From NCBI RefSeq assembly GCF_000696385.1, contig NZ_JJMN01000038.1, positions 1-59,931 of the forward strand: a DNA stretch of 59,931 nucleotides. Direction: 5' to 3'. Positions 32,620 to 42,685 of this stretch are shown one piece after another. Source of the stretch: Vibrio metoecus. Its GTDB lineage: Bacteria > Pseudomonadota > Gammaproteobacteria > Enterobacterales > Vibrionaceae. The position numbers and the translations under genes are program-made. How positions within the stretch are numbered: position 1 is the stretch's first letter; every line of letters starts with the position of its first letter. Under the pieces are notes generated by a model. That model made no database searches and was not told where the DNA came from. It was given only the letters and a program-made list of their open reading frames with translations.

Positions 32620-33540
32620 CTACTTAGAGGTTTGTGATGATTTAAACATTTCTGCAATTCCCGCTACGGATCCCATTAGGCCGGTTGCTTCAAGTGGCAG
32701 CATGATGATCTTACCATTCTCGGCCTGACCAATGGCTTTAAGGGCTTCGGTATAGCCTTGAGCAATAAAGTAATTTACCGCTTGCATATCACCTTTAGCG
32801 ATAGCTTCGGAAACCATAGTGGTTGCCTTGGCTTCTGCTTCGGCTGCACGCTCGCGCGCTTCAGCTTGCAAAATAGCGGCTTGCTTTTCCCCTTCGGCTT
32901 TCAAAATTTCGGATTGTTTTTGACCTTCTGCACGTAATATTTGCGCTTGGCGTACTCCTTCAGCTTCAAGGACTTCAGCACGTTTGTTACGTTCAGCTTT
33001 CATCTGAGCATTCATTGCGGCGGTCAAATCAGCAGGTGGCTGCACATCTTTGATTTCAATACGCGTCACTTTTACACCCCATGGGCTGGTGGCATGGTCA
33101 ACAATCGACAGCAGTTTGGTGTTAATCATGTCGCGTTGGCTGAGCATCTCATCCAGCTCCATTGAACCTAATACAGTACGCATGTTGGTGAGGGTGAGGT
33201 TACGAATCGCATGTTGCAGTTGGCTAACCTCATAAGCGGCTTTGGCTGCATCAATGACTTGTACAAAGCAAACCGCATCAATCACAACATTTGCGTTGTC
33301 TTTGGAAATGACTTCTTGAGCTGGGATATCTAAAACTTGTTCCATCATATTGATTTTATGACCAACACGGTCAATAAAAGGGATGATTAGGTTGAGTCCG
33401 GGATTGAGTGTTTGTGTGTAGCGCCCAAATCTTTCGACCGTCCAGTTATTACCTTGAGGCACGGTTTTTACAGCAGATGAGATGAAAATAACCACAGCCA
33501 GTACAAGAACTGCGATAGTGATTAATGAATCAATAGCCAT
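32620..33540 (-). CDS. qmcA: SPFH-domain membrane protein QmcA
   Basis: Stomatin-like protein of 306 residues (E. coli QmcA 305). An N-terminal membrane anchor ([16 protein letters not shown]) is followed by the SPFH domain (about 25-190: [44 protein letters not shown]) and an Ala/Glu-rich coiled coil built of repeats around [18 protein letters not shown]. Such proteins form membrane cages or scaffolds that modulate FtsH-type proteases. Forms an operon with the NfeD-like gene. Confidence 0.94.
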   Translation of the reverse strand: MAIDSLITIAVLVLAVVIFISSAVKTVPQGNNWTVERFGRYTQTLNPGLNLIIPFIDRVGHKINMMEQVLDIPAQEVISKDNANVVIDAVCFVQVIDAAKAAYEVSQLQHAIRNLTLTNMRTVLGSMELDEMLSQRDMINTKLLSIVDHATSPWGVKVTRIEIKDVQPPADLTAAMNAQMKAERNKRAEVLEAEGVRQAQILRAEGQKQSEILKAEGEKQAAILQAEARERAAEAEAKATTMVSEAIAKGDMQAVNYFIAQGYTEALKAIGQAENGKIIMLPLEATGLMGSVAGIAEMFKSSQTSK

Positions 33541-33745
33541 GACGTATCCTTTTTATTATTGAGAAATAAAGCCACTTTATGCTTAACAAGCAAATGGGTA
33601 TTTAGCCAAACAGTAGAAGAGCATTATCCATGCACGGAAATTCTCTCTCAAAGACAGGGGGATGACCAAATTAAGATCAGAAAATTACAGCTTCGCTCTA
33701 AAAAATGGTTAATTTTTATTTATTGACAATCAAACTGATAAAAAG

Positions 33746-33764
33746 GGCATTCAATAAGAATGCC
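33746..33764 (-). terminator. Terminator after cnoX
   Basis: Stem GGCATTC with GAATGCC around AATAA; the minus strand continues into CTTTTTATC. It lies about 60 bases past the cnoX stop. The rest of the 284-base gap up to qmcA is AT rich and should hold the qmcA promoter. Confidence 0.75.
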
Positions 33765-33824
33765 ACTGTATGCTTGGTGGTTAAGGTATTAATACCTTGA
33801 ATTGCTGACGAGCCGTCATTTCGC

Positions 33825-34679
33825 TCAATATAGAAGTGAGTAGAGTTTCTTACGGTATTGATTGGCTAATGGATGGCCTTGTCCTAATGCCGTTAAAATA
33901 TCCATAAACGTTTTTTTCATATCCCCATCTAGGGCATTGAGGTTTTTGCTTAACCATGACCAAAGTAAGCTCAGTGCTTCTTCATCTCTTTTCACTTGAT
34001 GGTATTGTCGAGCCAGTTCGATCGCTAAGTTTGGATTGTCTAAATCACTACGCCATTGTTGCTCTAATGCAATGATCTCTGGACTATTCGCGGTTTGTTG
34101 ATGCAGTTCGAGTTTAGCAAGTAAGGTTTTATACTCACCTTGCTGGTATTCAAGAGGTATGTCACTGAGAATGGCTTGCGCAGCGTCGATATCACCGGTT
34201 TCTAAATAACAACGAGCTAGCGCAAGTTTTACCTCACCTTTGTTGCGCCACTCATCACTCAACGTGGTCAGTATTGAGAGCGCTTCAGTGAATTGCTCTT
34301 GCGCCACTAGGTCTATCCCTTGTTGCATTAATCGTTCTTCATCACTTGGCAGGTGGCGTTTGAGCATCTCCTCGATAGCTTCAATGGGCTGCGGTCCGCC
34401 GAGACCATCCACTGGTTGGCCTTCAATAAAAAGTGCAATCGTTGGAATGGCTTGAATGCCAAATTGTGCGGCAATAGCTTGTTCTTCTTGACAATTCAGA
34501 CGAGCAAGAACAAACGCACCTTGATATTGTTCAGTGAGCAGCTCAAGGTGTGGTAGAAGTTGGGTACTTTCATTGCTGATGGGAGCCCAAAAATAGAAAA
34601 GCACAGGAGAAAGAGTGGAGTGCTGTAATACTTGGTGAAAATTATGCTGAGAAACATCAATCATATTCGCTGCTGGCAT
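33825..34679 (-). CDS. cnoX: Chaperedoxin/co-chaperone CnoX (YbbN)
   Basis: 284 residues, equal to E. coli CnoX. An N-terminal thioredoxin-fold domain (about 1-110: PVLFYFWAP, ALFIEGQPVDGLGGPQP) is followed by a TPR-like C-terminal domain (GEVKLALARCYLETGDIDAAQ, NPNLAIELARQYHQVKRDEEAL). The usual thioredoxin CxxC is replaced by ISNES, so it cannot act as a disulfide reductase; a cysteine in LNCQEEQ matches the residue of E. coli CnoX that forms mixed disulfides with clients. It is thought to hand clients to GroEL and DnaK after hypochlorite stress. ATG at 34679 has AAGGA upstream. Confidence 0.93.
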   Translation of the reverse strand: MPAANMIDVSQHNFHQVLQHSTLSPVLFYFWAPISNESTQLLPHLELLTEQYQGAFVLARLNCQEEQAIAAQFGIQAIPTIALFIEGQPVDGLGGPQPIEAIEEMLKRHLPSDEERLMQQGIDLVAQEQFTEALSILTTLSDEWRNKGEVKLALARCYLETGDIDAAQAILSDIPLEYQQGEYKTLLAKLELHQQTANSPEIIALEQQWRSDLDNPNLAIELARQYHQVKRDEEALSLLWSWLSKNLNALDGDMKKTFMDILTALGQGHPLANQYRKKLYSLLY

Positions 34680-34790
34680 AGCAAATCCTTGGTTTGGATG
34701 GTACATCGCTTCGATAAACTATGGGGATGCAGCAGAGAAAACTCAAGCTTTATATGGTGTTAAAAGCAAGTGCTTATTGGTGAGCAAAAA

Positions 34791-34820
34791 ACGAAATCAC
34801 CACCCTGAGGTAGTGATTTC
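34791..34820 (-). terminator. Strong terminator-like hairpin without an obvious gene
   Basis: ACGAAATCAC pairs with GTGATTTCGT, with extra ACC/GGT pairs inside. On the minus strand it is followed by TTTTTT. It lies 31 bases past a 21-codon ORF and over 200 bases past the YbbO-like gene, so it may end a small transcript. Confidence 0.75.
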
Positions 34821-34851
34821 GTTGCTCTTACGAGCTTGCAAGCAAAGGTGT

Positions 34852-34917
34852 TTAAAGCAATATAAATAAGGTCAGCGCAACACCGACACTTATCCAATTC
34901 AATTGGTTTAATGTCAT
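34852..34917 (-). CDS. Possible 21-residue hydrophobic peptide
   Basis: ATG at 34915-34917 opens a 21-codon frame: a short polar start (MTLNQLNW) and then a hydrophobic run (ISVGVALTLFILL) that could form one membrane helix. No strong ribosome-binding site is seen. It lies between a perfect 11-bp hairpin (34958-34989) and a T-tailed terminator (34791-34820). The 331-base gap around it has no other gene. It may be a real small membrane protein, part of an sRNA, or chance. Confidence 0.3.
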   Translation of the reverse strand: MTLNQLNWISVGVALTLFILL

Positions 34918-34957
34918 TTTTGTCGTACCACATGCAACGCTTGGAAATCAGGGGTCT

Positions 34958-34989
34958 GCGTGCATAAGCGAAAACAGCCTTATGCACGC
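34958..34989. other. 11-bp perfect inverted repeat upstream of the small ORF
   Basis: GCGTGCATAAG (34958-34968) and CTTATGCACGC (34979-34989) flank a 10-base spacer. It could be the 5' hairpin of a small RNA read on the minus strand, or an RNA end structure of the YbbO-like gene, whose stop is 49 bases upstream. Confidence 0.5.
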
Positions 34990-35037
34990 TGTGAATTTTG
35001 CCGAGTGATTGTTACTAAATAATGACAATTAGATAAT

Positions 35038-35865
35038 TTATGCTGCTTTAAATAACAGTTTGTCTAGCCAGCGCGTTGGTAAACATCGTTTTAGTAGTGC
35101 AAATACTTTAGTGGGAGTGGTAATGCGGTAGCGGATTTTAGGGTTTGCAGATTCAAGGGCGTGGCACAGAGGTGCTAAACAAGCTTCTGGTGGTAACACA
35201 AAGCGGTTGTTGGAATGAGGTTTCCCTAAACGTTCAACTTGCTGTTGATAGGCTAAGTGATGAGTACTTTGTTCTACCGTTATCCAGCGTTGGAAGGCTT
35301 GTAGTGCATTGGATCTAAATTGTGTTTCAATGGGACCCGGTTCGAGCAAGCTGATATGAATTCCAGAACCTTGTAGCTCTAGCCTTAAAGTATCTGTCCA
35401 ACCTTCTAGGGCAAATTTAGACGCGTTATATGCACCACGGTATTTCATAGCAGCAAAGCCTAATACGGAGCTATTTTGGACGATGCGCCCGTAGCCTTGG
35501 CTTCGGAAGTGGGGGATCAAGCGTGTGGTCAGATGATGCCAACCAAAAAAGTTTGTTTCAAACTGTTCTCGCATGGCTTGAACGGGTAAATCCTCCAAAG
35601 CACCTGGTTGACCGAAAGCGCCATTATTGAAGATGGCATAAAGTTGGTGGTTTGAGATCTCAAGAGCTTGTTCTACGGCAAGATTAATACTCTGTTCACA
35701 GCTCAAGTCTAAATGAAGACAAGTGAAGCCCTCTTGCCTTAGCCGTGCGACATCTTGTTCATCTCGGCAAGAAGCAATCACGTGATAACCCCGCAGCTGC
35801 AGTTGCTTGGCCGCCATGTAACCAATACCTGTTGAGCAACCTGTGATCAAAATGGATTTTTTCAT
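35038..35865 (-). CDS. ybbO: Short-chain dehydrogenase/reductase, YbbO-like
   Basis: 275 residues of classical SDR fold: NAD(P)-binding TGCSTGIG at 8-15, NNGA at about 80-83 as part of IFNNGAFG, catalytic Ser near SSVLGF and YNASK. E. coli YbbO is an NADP-dependent aldehyde/ketone reductase and lies near cnoX and qmcA, as here. The true substrate is not visible from sequence. Confidence 0.87.
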   Translation of the reverse strand: MKKSILITGCSTGIGYMAAKQLQLRGYHVIASCRDEQDVARLRQEGFTCLHLDLSCEQSINLAVEQALEISNHQLYAIFNNGAFGQPGALEDLPVQAMREQFETNFFGWHHLTTRLIPHFRSQGYGRIVQNSSVLGFAAMKYRGAYNASKFALEGWTDTLRLELQGSGIHISLLEPGPIETQFRSNALQAFQRWITVEQSTHHLAYQQQVERLGKPHSNNRFVLPPEACLAPLCHALESANPKIRYRITTPTKVFALLKRCLPTRWLDKLLFKAA

Positions 35866-35914
35866 CTCTATCCTTTATTGAGTTAAGCCATATCATTGAA
35901 GATGAAGTGAGCAC

Positions 35915-36829
35915 TTACTGGGCTTGGCTCAGCAAATGGCTAAATGCCCGATCAATTCGAGAATAGTGGAATTGAAAACCCAGATCAGTCAGTTTTTTGG
36001 GCTTCGCGCGAATGCTATCGAGTAGAAGCTCAGCGGCTTCCCCCATCAGCTGTTTTATCAGCCATTGCGGAGTTTTTAACACATGTGGTCGATTCAATGC
36101 ATTGGCGAGAGTGAGACTAAACTCAGCATTAGTGACAGGATGAGGAGCACAAAGATTATAAGCCCCTTGAGCATGTTCTGTTTCTAGTAAAAAACGATGG
36201 CTCGTACCATATCTTGCATATGAATCCATGGCATGTATTGCTGCCCATCACCAATTGGACCGCCTAAGCCGAGGCGATACGGGGGAAGCATCTTTTTCAA
36301 CGCCCCCCCATCTGGTGCTAATACAATCCCTGTCCGCAATAAACAGACGCGAGTTTGCTCTGATTGTGCTTTCAGTGCTCGTTGTTCCCATTGCTGGCAA
36401 ACCAGATGAGGGAAGTGCTCACTTTTTACATGAAGATTCTCGTCAAAAGCATGTTCCTGTTGATCGCCGTAAAAACCAACGGCTGAACCGCTAAGGAAAA
36501 CGCGAGGTGGCTGAGCACTGGCGTGAATTTTTTCGACGAGCTGTTCGGTAATCTCTAATCGACTACGTATGATCTGCTGCTTTTGCTTCGAGCTCCAACG
36601 TTTATCAGCGATCGGTTCTCCCGCAAGATTAATGATGGCATCAATCTCATTGAGATCAGATAGCTCATCTAAAAAACCAATATAGTGTATGTTTTGGCTG
36701 GGGAGTATGAGCGAAACGCAAAGCCGCTTTAGCCATGTCGCGAGTTAACACAACCAGCTCATGGGTACTGAGTAACTTTATCAACTCAAAGCCGATAAAC
36801 CCGGTTCCTCCGGTGATCAAAATTCTCAT
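35915..36829 (-). pseudogene. yfcH: NAD-dependent epimerase-like protein YfcH, two frameshifts
   Basis: Member of the extended-SDR family (TIGR01777-like) resembling E. coli YfcH. The start is ATG 36827-36829 with MRILITGGTGFIGFELIK. The frame changes between about 36685 and 36735, after which NLAGEPIADKRW, GSAVGFYGD and LRTGIVLAPDGGALKKMLPP follow. It changes again at the T6 run (36189-36194), after which FLLETEHAQGAYNLCAPHPV and the C-terminus to 35915 are intact. One inserted and one missing base restore about 304 residues (E. coli 297). Either a sequencing problem or a recent knock-out; everything else is conserved, so I favour the former. Confidence 0.85.
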
Positions 36830-37106
36830 AGTGACTCCTTGTTTTGAGTGGTGGCGTTATCTCACGACCTCTCTTGATAACGATATGAAGAGTTTAACCG
36901 TAATCGACCATCTTTTCTCTAGCTCTAGTGACAGGCTGCAAAGCCGCTTCACGCTTCTGTGGCACGTAAGGCTATCTTGCCGCTGTGTGATCGAAAAATC
37001 AGAAAATCTTATGACGAGATATGGTACAGGTCAGAGATGACAAATCAGCAGTGCATCTCAGTGATGAACACCTTACAATCACTGAGTATTTAACATGAGG
37101 CCTGTC

Positions 37107-37664
37107 ATGAAACTTTTTTTTATCTCCGATCTGCACGGTTCTTTGCCTGCGACAGAGCAAGCTCTTGCTCTCTATAAAGCTTCTGGAGCTCAATCGCTCG
37201 TTTTATTGGGTGACCTTCTCAACCATGGTCCGCGTAATCCGATTCCTGAGGGGTACAACCCTCCTGCGGTCGCTGAACGCTTAAATGAATTTGCTGAGCA
37301 AATTATTGCGGTACGTGGGAACTGCGACAGTGAAGTGGATCAGATGTTACTGAACTTTCCGATGATGGGGGACTATGCGTGGGTGCTATTAGATTCAGGG
37401 CAACGTTTATTTTTAACCCATGGTCATCTTTATCACGGGGAAAAACTTCCACCGTTAAAAAAAGGTGATGTATTAGTGCATGGTCATACACATGTCCCCG
37501 TGGTGGATTGGGCTGGGCATGTATGGATTGTTAATCCGGGCTCAATGACTTTTCCCCGTGGAAATCATCAGCCGAGTTACGGGGTGTTGGATGGTAACCA
37601 AATGCAAGTCATATCGAGCATGGGGGAGATTCTGCTCAGCCATGATATCGGCTCCAAACTATAG
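37107..37664 (+). CDS. yfcE: Metallophosphodiesterase YfcE
   Basis: Calcineurin-like phosphodiesterase of 185 residues (E. coli 184). Metal ligands lie in ISDLHGS, LLGDLLNHG, VRGNCDSEVD, LTHGHL and VHGHTHVP; the end NPGSMTFPRG is typical. E. coli YfcE hydrolyses phosphodiester model substrates; the natural substrate is unclear. I start at 37107 (MKLFFISDLHG), preceded by AGG; an in-frame ATG at 37095 adds four residues. Divergent from yfcH. Confidence 0.92.
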   Translation: MKLFFISDLHGSLPATEQALALYKASGAQSLVLLGDLLNHGPRNPIPEGYNPPAVAERLNEFAEQIIAVRGNCDSEVDQMLLNFPMMGDYAWVLLDSGQRLFLTHGHLYHGEKLPPLKKGDVLVHGHTHVPVVDWAGHVWIVNPGSMTFPRGNHQPSYGVLDGNQMQVISSMGEILLSHDIGSKL

Positions 37665-37669
37665 CGCTG

Positions 37670-37981
37670 TTATTGGTTGCTAGGCGATTCGTTTTTAGCC
37701 GGAGAGAGACGGTCGGCATGACCGAGATCTCTTTCCGGATCAATTAAGTCACGAACTCGCTGTTTAAGCACTTTCGCTTCTGGAAATCCACCCTCTTGTT
37801 TACGTTCCCAAATTTGTACACCATTACAAATAATCTCAAATCGCCCCCCTGTGTCGGGGTGAAGTGCGACATAAGCAATTTCTTCGCTAAAGGTCTGGAG
37901 TAGCTCTTGGCTTAACCACGCTGCACGCAACATCCAATTGCATTGTCGGCAGTAATATATCGCTATCTGTGCTTTATTCAT
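37670..37981 (-). CDS. Rdx (SelT/SelW/SelH-like) family protein
   Basis: 103 residues beginning MNKAQIAIYYCRQCNW: the CxxC sits in the loop after the first strand, as in the thioredoxin-like SelW/Rdx proteins, where the family often has Sec or Cys. GGRFEIICNGVQIWERKQEGGFPEAKVLKQ is the second conserved block. Presumed redox function; no defined substrate. ATG at 37981 is preceded by AAGGAA. It ends 5 bases from convergent yfcE. Confidence 0.85.
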   Translation of the reverse strand: MNKAQIAIYYCRQCNWMLRAAWLSQELLQTFSEEIAYVALHPDTGGRFEIICNGVQIWERKQEGGFPEAKVLKQRVRDLIDPERDLGHADRLSPAKNESPSNQ

Positions 37982-38057
37982 TGTACTTTCCTTGTGTTGC
38001 ACGTTACGCATACAAAGTGAGTGGACGTCATGCGTCATAAAGTCCACTCACTTTTAT

Positions 38058-38580
38058 TTATGAATTACTGAATAACACGGTAGAACCATGATTTAGACTG
38101 GTAAATAGAATGGTTCTTTCATTAACAATATCGACTCGACGGCTTTGTTGGGCATCCATTTTGAATAATTGAGTGATAAGTTTAAGTTGTTCATCCGTAA
38201 AGTCTTTGCTCTGATTGGATGAAATATCTTTAAATTCTACCGGAGTGACGAGTAGATAGTTATCACTCACGTCCCACTCGCCAAATTCGGAAATATTAAT
38301 AATGCTTTCAGCACTGTTATCATCAGAAAAAAGTTTGACGATAGACACACGTAAATAAGTACCATTGGGCAGATATTTTACATTTGAGGTGACATCAACT
38401 CGGCTGAGTGGCCCCATGGCCGGACTATTACTATTCGTTTTGATGAGTGAAACCATTTTTGATTGCCACTCACGAGACGTTAATACTTTCTCTAGCTTGA
38501 AATCACTTCCCCAATAGAGCCAGCCACTAAATAGTAGGGACAGCAGCAAAACGCCAATAGCTATATATCTGGTTTTCTAT
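38058..38580 (-). CDS. toxS: ToxR-stabilising membrane protein ToxS, start codon disrupted
   Basis: Inner-membrane partner that protects ToxR from proteolysis and forms bile-binding heterodimers. A membrane segment (AIGVLLLSLLFSGWLYWG) is followed by a periplasmic domain (FKLEKVLTSREWQSKM through SLNHGSTVLFSNS). No start codon is in frame. At 38578-38580 the sequence reads AT-A-G; removing the extra A gives ATG AAA ACC AGA and a 173-residue protein, the length I recall for V. cholerae ToxS, 7 bases after the toxR stop. A TTG at 38547-38549 is the only in-frame literal start but would cut into the membrane segment. Confidence 0.9.
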
Positions 38581-38587
38581 AAAAATC

Positions 38588-39435
38588 CTACTCACACACT
38601 TTGATGGCATCTTTAGGATTAGCGACGATGCGTAAGGTTATATTTTCGCCCGAGACTTCAGGGCTATGGATGTAATTGAGCGTCAATTGGTTATTTTGGC
38701 CACCGGTTGCGATAACTTCCTTAGGCTTTCGTCCCCCCAATATGCTTTTCATTGTATTTTTTAACGCAAAGTTCGATAGAAGGTAGCCATTTTGATAGGT
38801 CGGGGTGGTTGATTGGCATATTGACGGCAACATCATCCACGACAATCAAAGGCTTTAAATTTTGATTGGCTTGGGTTCGTCAGTAATAACACGGCTAACG
38901 GGATGATCATCGCAACCAGAAAAATCAGTCGAGCTCCCCAATCGTGAGTCGGTTTATTTATGGCTGTTTGTGTCGCAGATTGGGCGTGTGGGCTGCTGAT
39001 TGCTGGCATCAAATTGAGCGTTTCAGCTACGTCAATATTGTTATTTTGCTGAGCTGACTCGTCCACTTCTATAGATCGCTGAATCTCTTCTTCTACCGTG
39101 TCGACACGAGTGATCAGTTGATAACCACGTTTAGGCACGGTTTTGACGTACTGTGGTGATTTTGTGGAATCTTTGAGCAGTTTTCGTAGTGTTGAGATAG
39201 CTTGAGTTAGGCTAGAGTCATCAACTTCAAAGCCCTGTTCTCGCCACACAAAGTCATGCAAATCGTTACGAGAAACGACTTCATTGGGATGCTGGGCAAG
39301 TAACCACAAAATCCGGCTTTCGTTACTGCCTAGGCGAATGATCTCTTCACTATTTTCTTTATCAATTAAAGAATTGCTTAAGGGATCAAAGGTAAATCTT
39401 TCAGCAAGAATGAATTTAGTACCAATATTACTCAT
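38588..39435 (-). CDS. toxR: Transmembrane transcriptional regulator ToxR, two frameshifts
   Basis: Regulator of porins and, in V. cholerae, virulence genes. N-terminal OmpR-type winged helix (about 1-110: LGSNESRILWLLAQ, WREQGFEVDDSSLTQAISTLRKLLKDS, VKTVPKRGYQL), a variable acidic linker, one membrane segment (LIFLVAMIIPLAVLLL) and a periplasmic domain with the two cysteines of its disulfide (SIELCVKK and the end KVCE). The literal frame ends at 38833. An extra base in the AAATTTAAA region (38852-38864) and one in the C6 run on the plus strand (38733-38738) explain the breaks; corrected length is 281 residues. The linker differs strongly from V. cholerae. Divergent from htpG, whose heat-shock promoter is known to oppose toxR. 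Confidence 0.93.
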
Positions 39436-39599
39436 CGATATCTTCTTTTGAGTTATGTCCTTGTATGAACATTTGATATCCCAGTTTCTCCCTGTCACAA
39501 CACTCAGACTTTACTGGTTTTTTTTATCTTCTTTGATAAAAATGCCGGGTTAGGATAATCCAATCTCAATCAAAAAACAGTGTTTTTATGAGTTTTGAC

Positions 39600-39625
39600 C
39601 TTGAATTTACATTTTTTGTCCATAT
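39600..39625 (+). promoter_or_regulatory. htpG: Sigma-32 heat-shock promoter of htpG
   Basis: CTTGAA at 39600-39605 and CCATAT at 39620-39625 are spaced by 14 bases, close to the sigma-32 consensus (CTTGAAA, 12-14 bases, CCCCATNT). It is about 75 bases before the htpG ATG and reads away from toxR, in line with published work on V. cholerae in which heat shock at htpG lowers toxR expression. Confidence 0.75.
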
Positions 39626-39700
39626 CTCACTTGCACATCCAGGTAATTCCATTGAATCTCGATGGATCAATAGTTTGAAACAGAAGTAAACGGAGCGATT

Positions 39701-41608
39701 ATGAGCGAAACATCCACCACTAATAAAGAAACGCGTGGTTTTCAATCTGAAGTTAAACAACTGCTGCACCTGATGATTCACTCTTTGTATTCCAACAAAG
39801 AAATTTTCCTGCGTGAGTTAATTTCGAATGCATCCGATGCTGCCGACAAATTGCGTTTTCAAGCACTTTCTCAGCCTGATCTCTATCAGGGCGATGCGGA
39901 GCTCGGGGTCAAGCTCTCGTTTGATCAAGAAAACAATACGCTGACGATTTCGGATAACGGCATTGGTATGAGCCGTGACGAAGTGATCGAAAACCTCGGT
40001 ACTATCGCAAAATCGGGTACGGCAGAGTTCTTTTCAAAGCTTTCTCAAGAACAGTCAAAAAGCTCACAATTGATTGGCCAATTTGGTGTGGGTTTCTATT
40101 CGGCATTTATCGTGGCGGATGCGGTGACGGTTCGCACTCGTGCGGCGGGTTCTGCGCCGGCGGAAGCGGTGCAGTGGTATTCGAAAGGTGAGGGTGAGTA
40201 CACCATTGAAACCATCAATAAAGAGGCTCGGGGTACTGACATTATTTTACACCTTCGCGAAGAGGGTAAAGAGTTCCTTTCAGAATGGCGTTTGCGTGAT
40301 GTGATCTCTAAATACTCGGATCACATTGGTATTCCCGTTTATATCCAAACGGCAGAGTTGGACGAGGAAGGCAAAGCCACTGAAGACATGAAGTGGGAAC
40401 AAATCAACAAAGCTCAAGCATTATGGACGCGTTCTAAATCTGACGTGACGGATGAAGAATACAAAGAGTTTTATAGGCATGTGTCCCATGATTTTGCTGA
40501 TCCTTTGGTGTGGAGTCACAACAAAGTCGAAGGTAAGAATGATTATACAAGCTTGCTGTATATCCCAGCTAAAGCACCTTGGGACTTGTTTAACCGTGAT
40601 CATAAACATGGTTTAAAATTGTATGTGCAACGCGTGTTCATTATGGATGATGCAGCACAGTTCATGCCGTCCTACCTGCGTTTTGTGCGTGGTTTGATTG
40701 ATTCTAATGATTTACCTCTCAACGTATCGCGTGAAATTCTGCAAGATAACAAGATCACTCAGTCACTGCGTCAAGCATGTACTAAGCGTGTACTGACGAT
40801 GCTTGAACGTATGGCAAGCAATGATGCTGAAAACTACCAGAAATTCTGGAAAGAGTTTGGCTTGGTGATGAAAGAAGGCCCGGCGGAAGATTTCGCTAAC
40901 CGTGAAAAAATTGCCGGTTTGCTGCGCTTTGCGTCAACTCATGTCGATTCAGCAGAACAAACCATCAGTTTGTCGTCTTATGTTGAACGCATGAAAGAAG
41001 GGCAAGATAAGATTTACTATCTCACCGCTGACAGCTATACCGCAGCGAAAAACAGCCCTCACTTAGAGCAGTTTAAATCCAAAGGCATCGAAGTGATTTT
41101 GATGTTTGATCGCATCGATGAATGGTTAATGAATTATCTGCCAGAGTTTGATGGCAAAGCGTTCCAATCCATCACCAAAGCGGGGCTTGATCTTAGCCAA
41201 TTCGAAGATGAGGCGGAAAAAGAGAAGCATAAAGAAGCTGAAGAACAATTCAAATCAGTGGTTGAACGAGTGCAAGGTTACCTTGGTGACCGAGTGAAAG
41301 AGGTGCGTACTACGTTTAAACTGGCCAACACTCCTGCAGTTGTCGTCACTGATGACGATGAAATGGGGACTCAAATGGCCAAGCTACTGGCGGCGGCAGG
41401 GCAACCTGTACCCGAGGTAAAATACATCCTCGAAATTAACCCAGAACATGCTTTGGTCAAGCGCATGGCCGATGAAGCGGATGAGCAGATTTTTGGCCGT
41501 TGGGTCGAGGTGTTGCTTGGTCAAGCCATGCTCGCAGAACGAGGCTCAATGGAAGATCCATCACAATTCTTGAATGCGATGAATCTGTTGTTAGGCCCTG
41601 TACATTAA
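39701..41608 (+). CDS. htpG: Hsp90-family chaperone HtpG
   Basis: 635-residue ATP-dependent chaperone. The GHKL ATPase domain shows [33 protein letters not shown]; the middle domain has RVFIMDDA and VSREILQ; the C-terminal dimerisation domain follows. ATG in GATTATGAGCG context. Divergent from toxR with a 265-base intergenic region to the corrected toxR start. Confidence 0.97.
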   Translation: MSETSTTNKETRGFQSEVKQLLHLMIHSLYSNKEIFLRELISNASDAADKLRFQALSQPDLYQGDAELGVKLSFDQENNTLTISDNGIGMSRDEVIENLGTIAKSGTAEFFSKLSQEQSKSSQLIGQFGVGFYSAFIVADAVTVRTRAAGSAPAEAVQWYSKGEGEYTIETINKEARGTDIILHLREEGKEFLSEWRLRDVISKYSDHIGIPVYIQTAELDEEGKATEDMKWEQINKAQALWTRSKSDVTDEEYKEFYRHVSHDFADPLVWSHNKVEGKNDYTSLLYIPAKAPWDLFNRDHKHGLKLYVQRVFIMDDAAQFMPSYLRFVRGLIDSNDLPLNVSREILQDNKITQSLRQACTKRVLTMLERMASNDAENYQKFWKEFGLVMKEGPAEDFANREKIAGLLRFASTHVDSAEQTISLSSYVERMKEGQDKIYYLTADSYTAAKNSPHLEQFKSKGIEVILMFDRIDEWLMNYLPEFDGKAFQSITKAGLDLSQFEDEAEKEKHKEAEEQFKSVVERVQGYLGDRVKEVRTTFKLANTPAVVVTDDDEMGTQMAKLLAAAGQPVPEVKYILEINPEHALVKRMADEADEQIFGRWVEVLLGQAMLAERGSMEDPSQFLNAMNLLLGPVH

Positions 41609-41632
41609 TGATGCCGTGTCCCCATGGTCATT

Positions 41633-41656
41633 AAGCCCGCTTCGGCGGGCTTTTTC
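41633..41656 (+). terminator. Terminator after htpG
   Basis: Stem AAGCCCGC with GCGGGCTT and a TTCG tetraloop, followed by TTTTCTTT. Confidence 0.93.
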
Positions 41657-41838
41657 TTTGGCTGATTACGTGAGTGTGATTGATGAGAGTACGTTTGGTA
41701 CAGACTGTCCTTTCAAACACATTCTTTAGTCTTAGAACGGTATGCCAAACGATTTCTGTGATAGAATGCGGCACTTGAATGTGGTCATTAACGCGTGTAT
41801 TTTTGCACGCCAGCTCGTTTCACGGGCTATTCTGTCTG

Positions 41839-41890
41839 TTATACCGAAACTTACCGTGAGTTTTTGCAAGCGCTGTGAGCTTCGGTATAA
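41839..41890 (+). other. Inverted repeat in the adk leader
   Basis: TTATACCGAA (41839-41848) and its exact complement (41881-41890) flank 32 bases, ending 25 bases before the adk ATG. Could be a leader hairpin or a protein-binding dyad. The rest of the 307-base htpG-adk gap shows nothing else I recognise apart from the htpG terminator. Confidence 0.5.
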
Positions 41891-41912
41891 AAATCAATTA
41901 GTATGAGGATAA

Positions 41913-42560
<648 letters not shown>

Positions 42561-42599
42561 TCATCAACCTGATGTGTTGATTGAATTGATAGGTGAAAT

Positions 42600-42625
42600 A
42601 AAGCGGCATTAAAGCCGCTTTTTTT
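42600..42625 (+). terminator. Terminator after adk
   Basis: Stem AAAGCGGC with GCCGCTTT and loop ATTAAA, then TTTTT. Confidence 0.92.
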
Positions 42626-42685
42626 ATAAACTTTTTGGCAGAAATCGACGTAATACGCTTTGTAGAATGCATTTTAAGGGAAGCC

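Noticed and set aside
34760..34987. 75-codon minus-strand open frame near the small-transcript candidate
   Set aside because: It runs through the T-tailed hairpin and has no protein-like pattern. The 21-codon frame within the same region is in a different frame and is slightly more plausible.
36228..36494. Plus-strand open frame of 88 codons
   Set aside because: It lies inside yfcH, whose corrected minus-strand protein is clearly conserved across this stretch.
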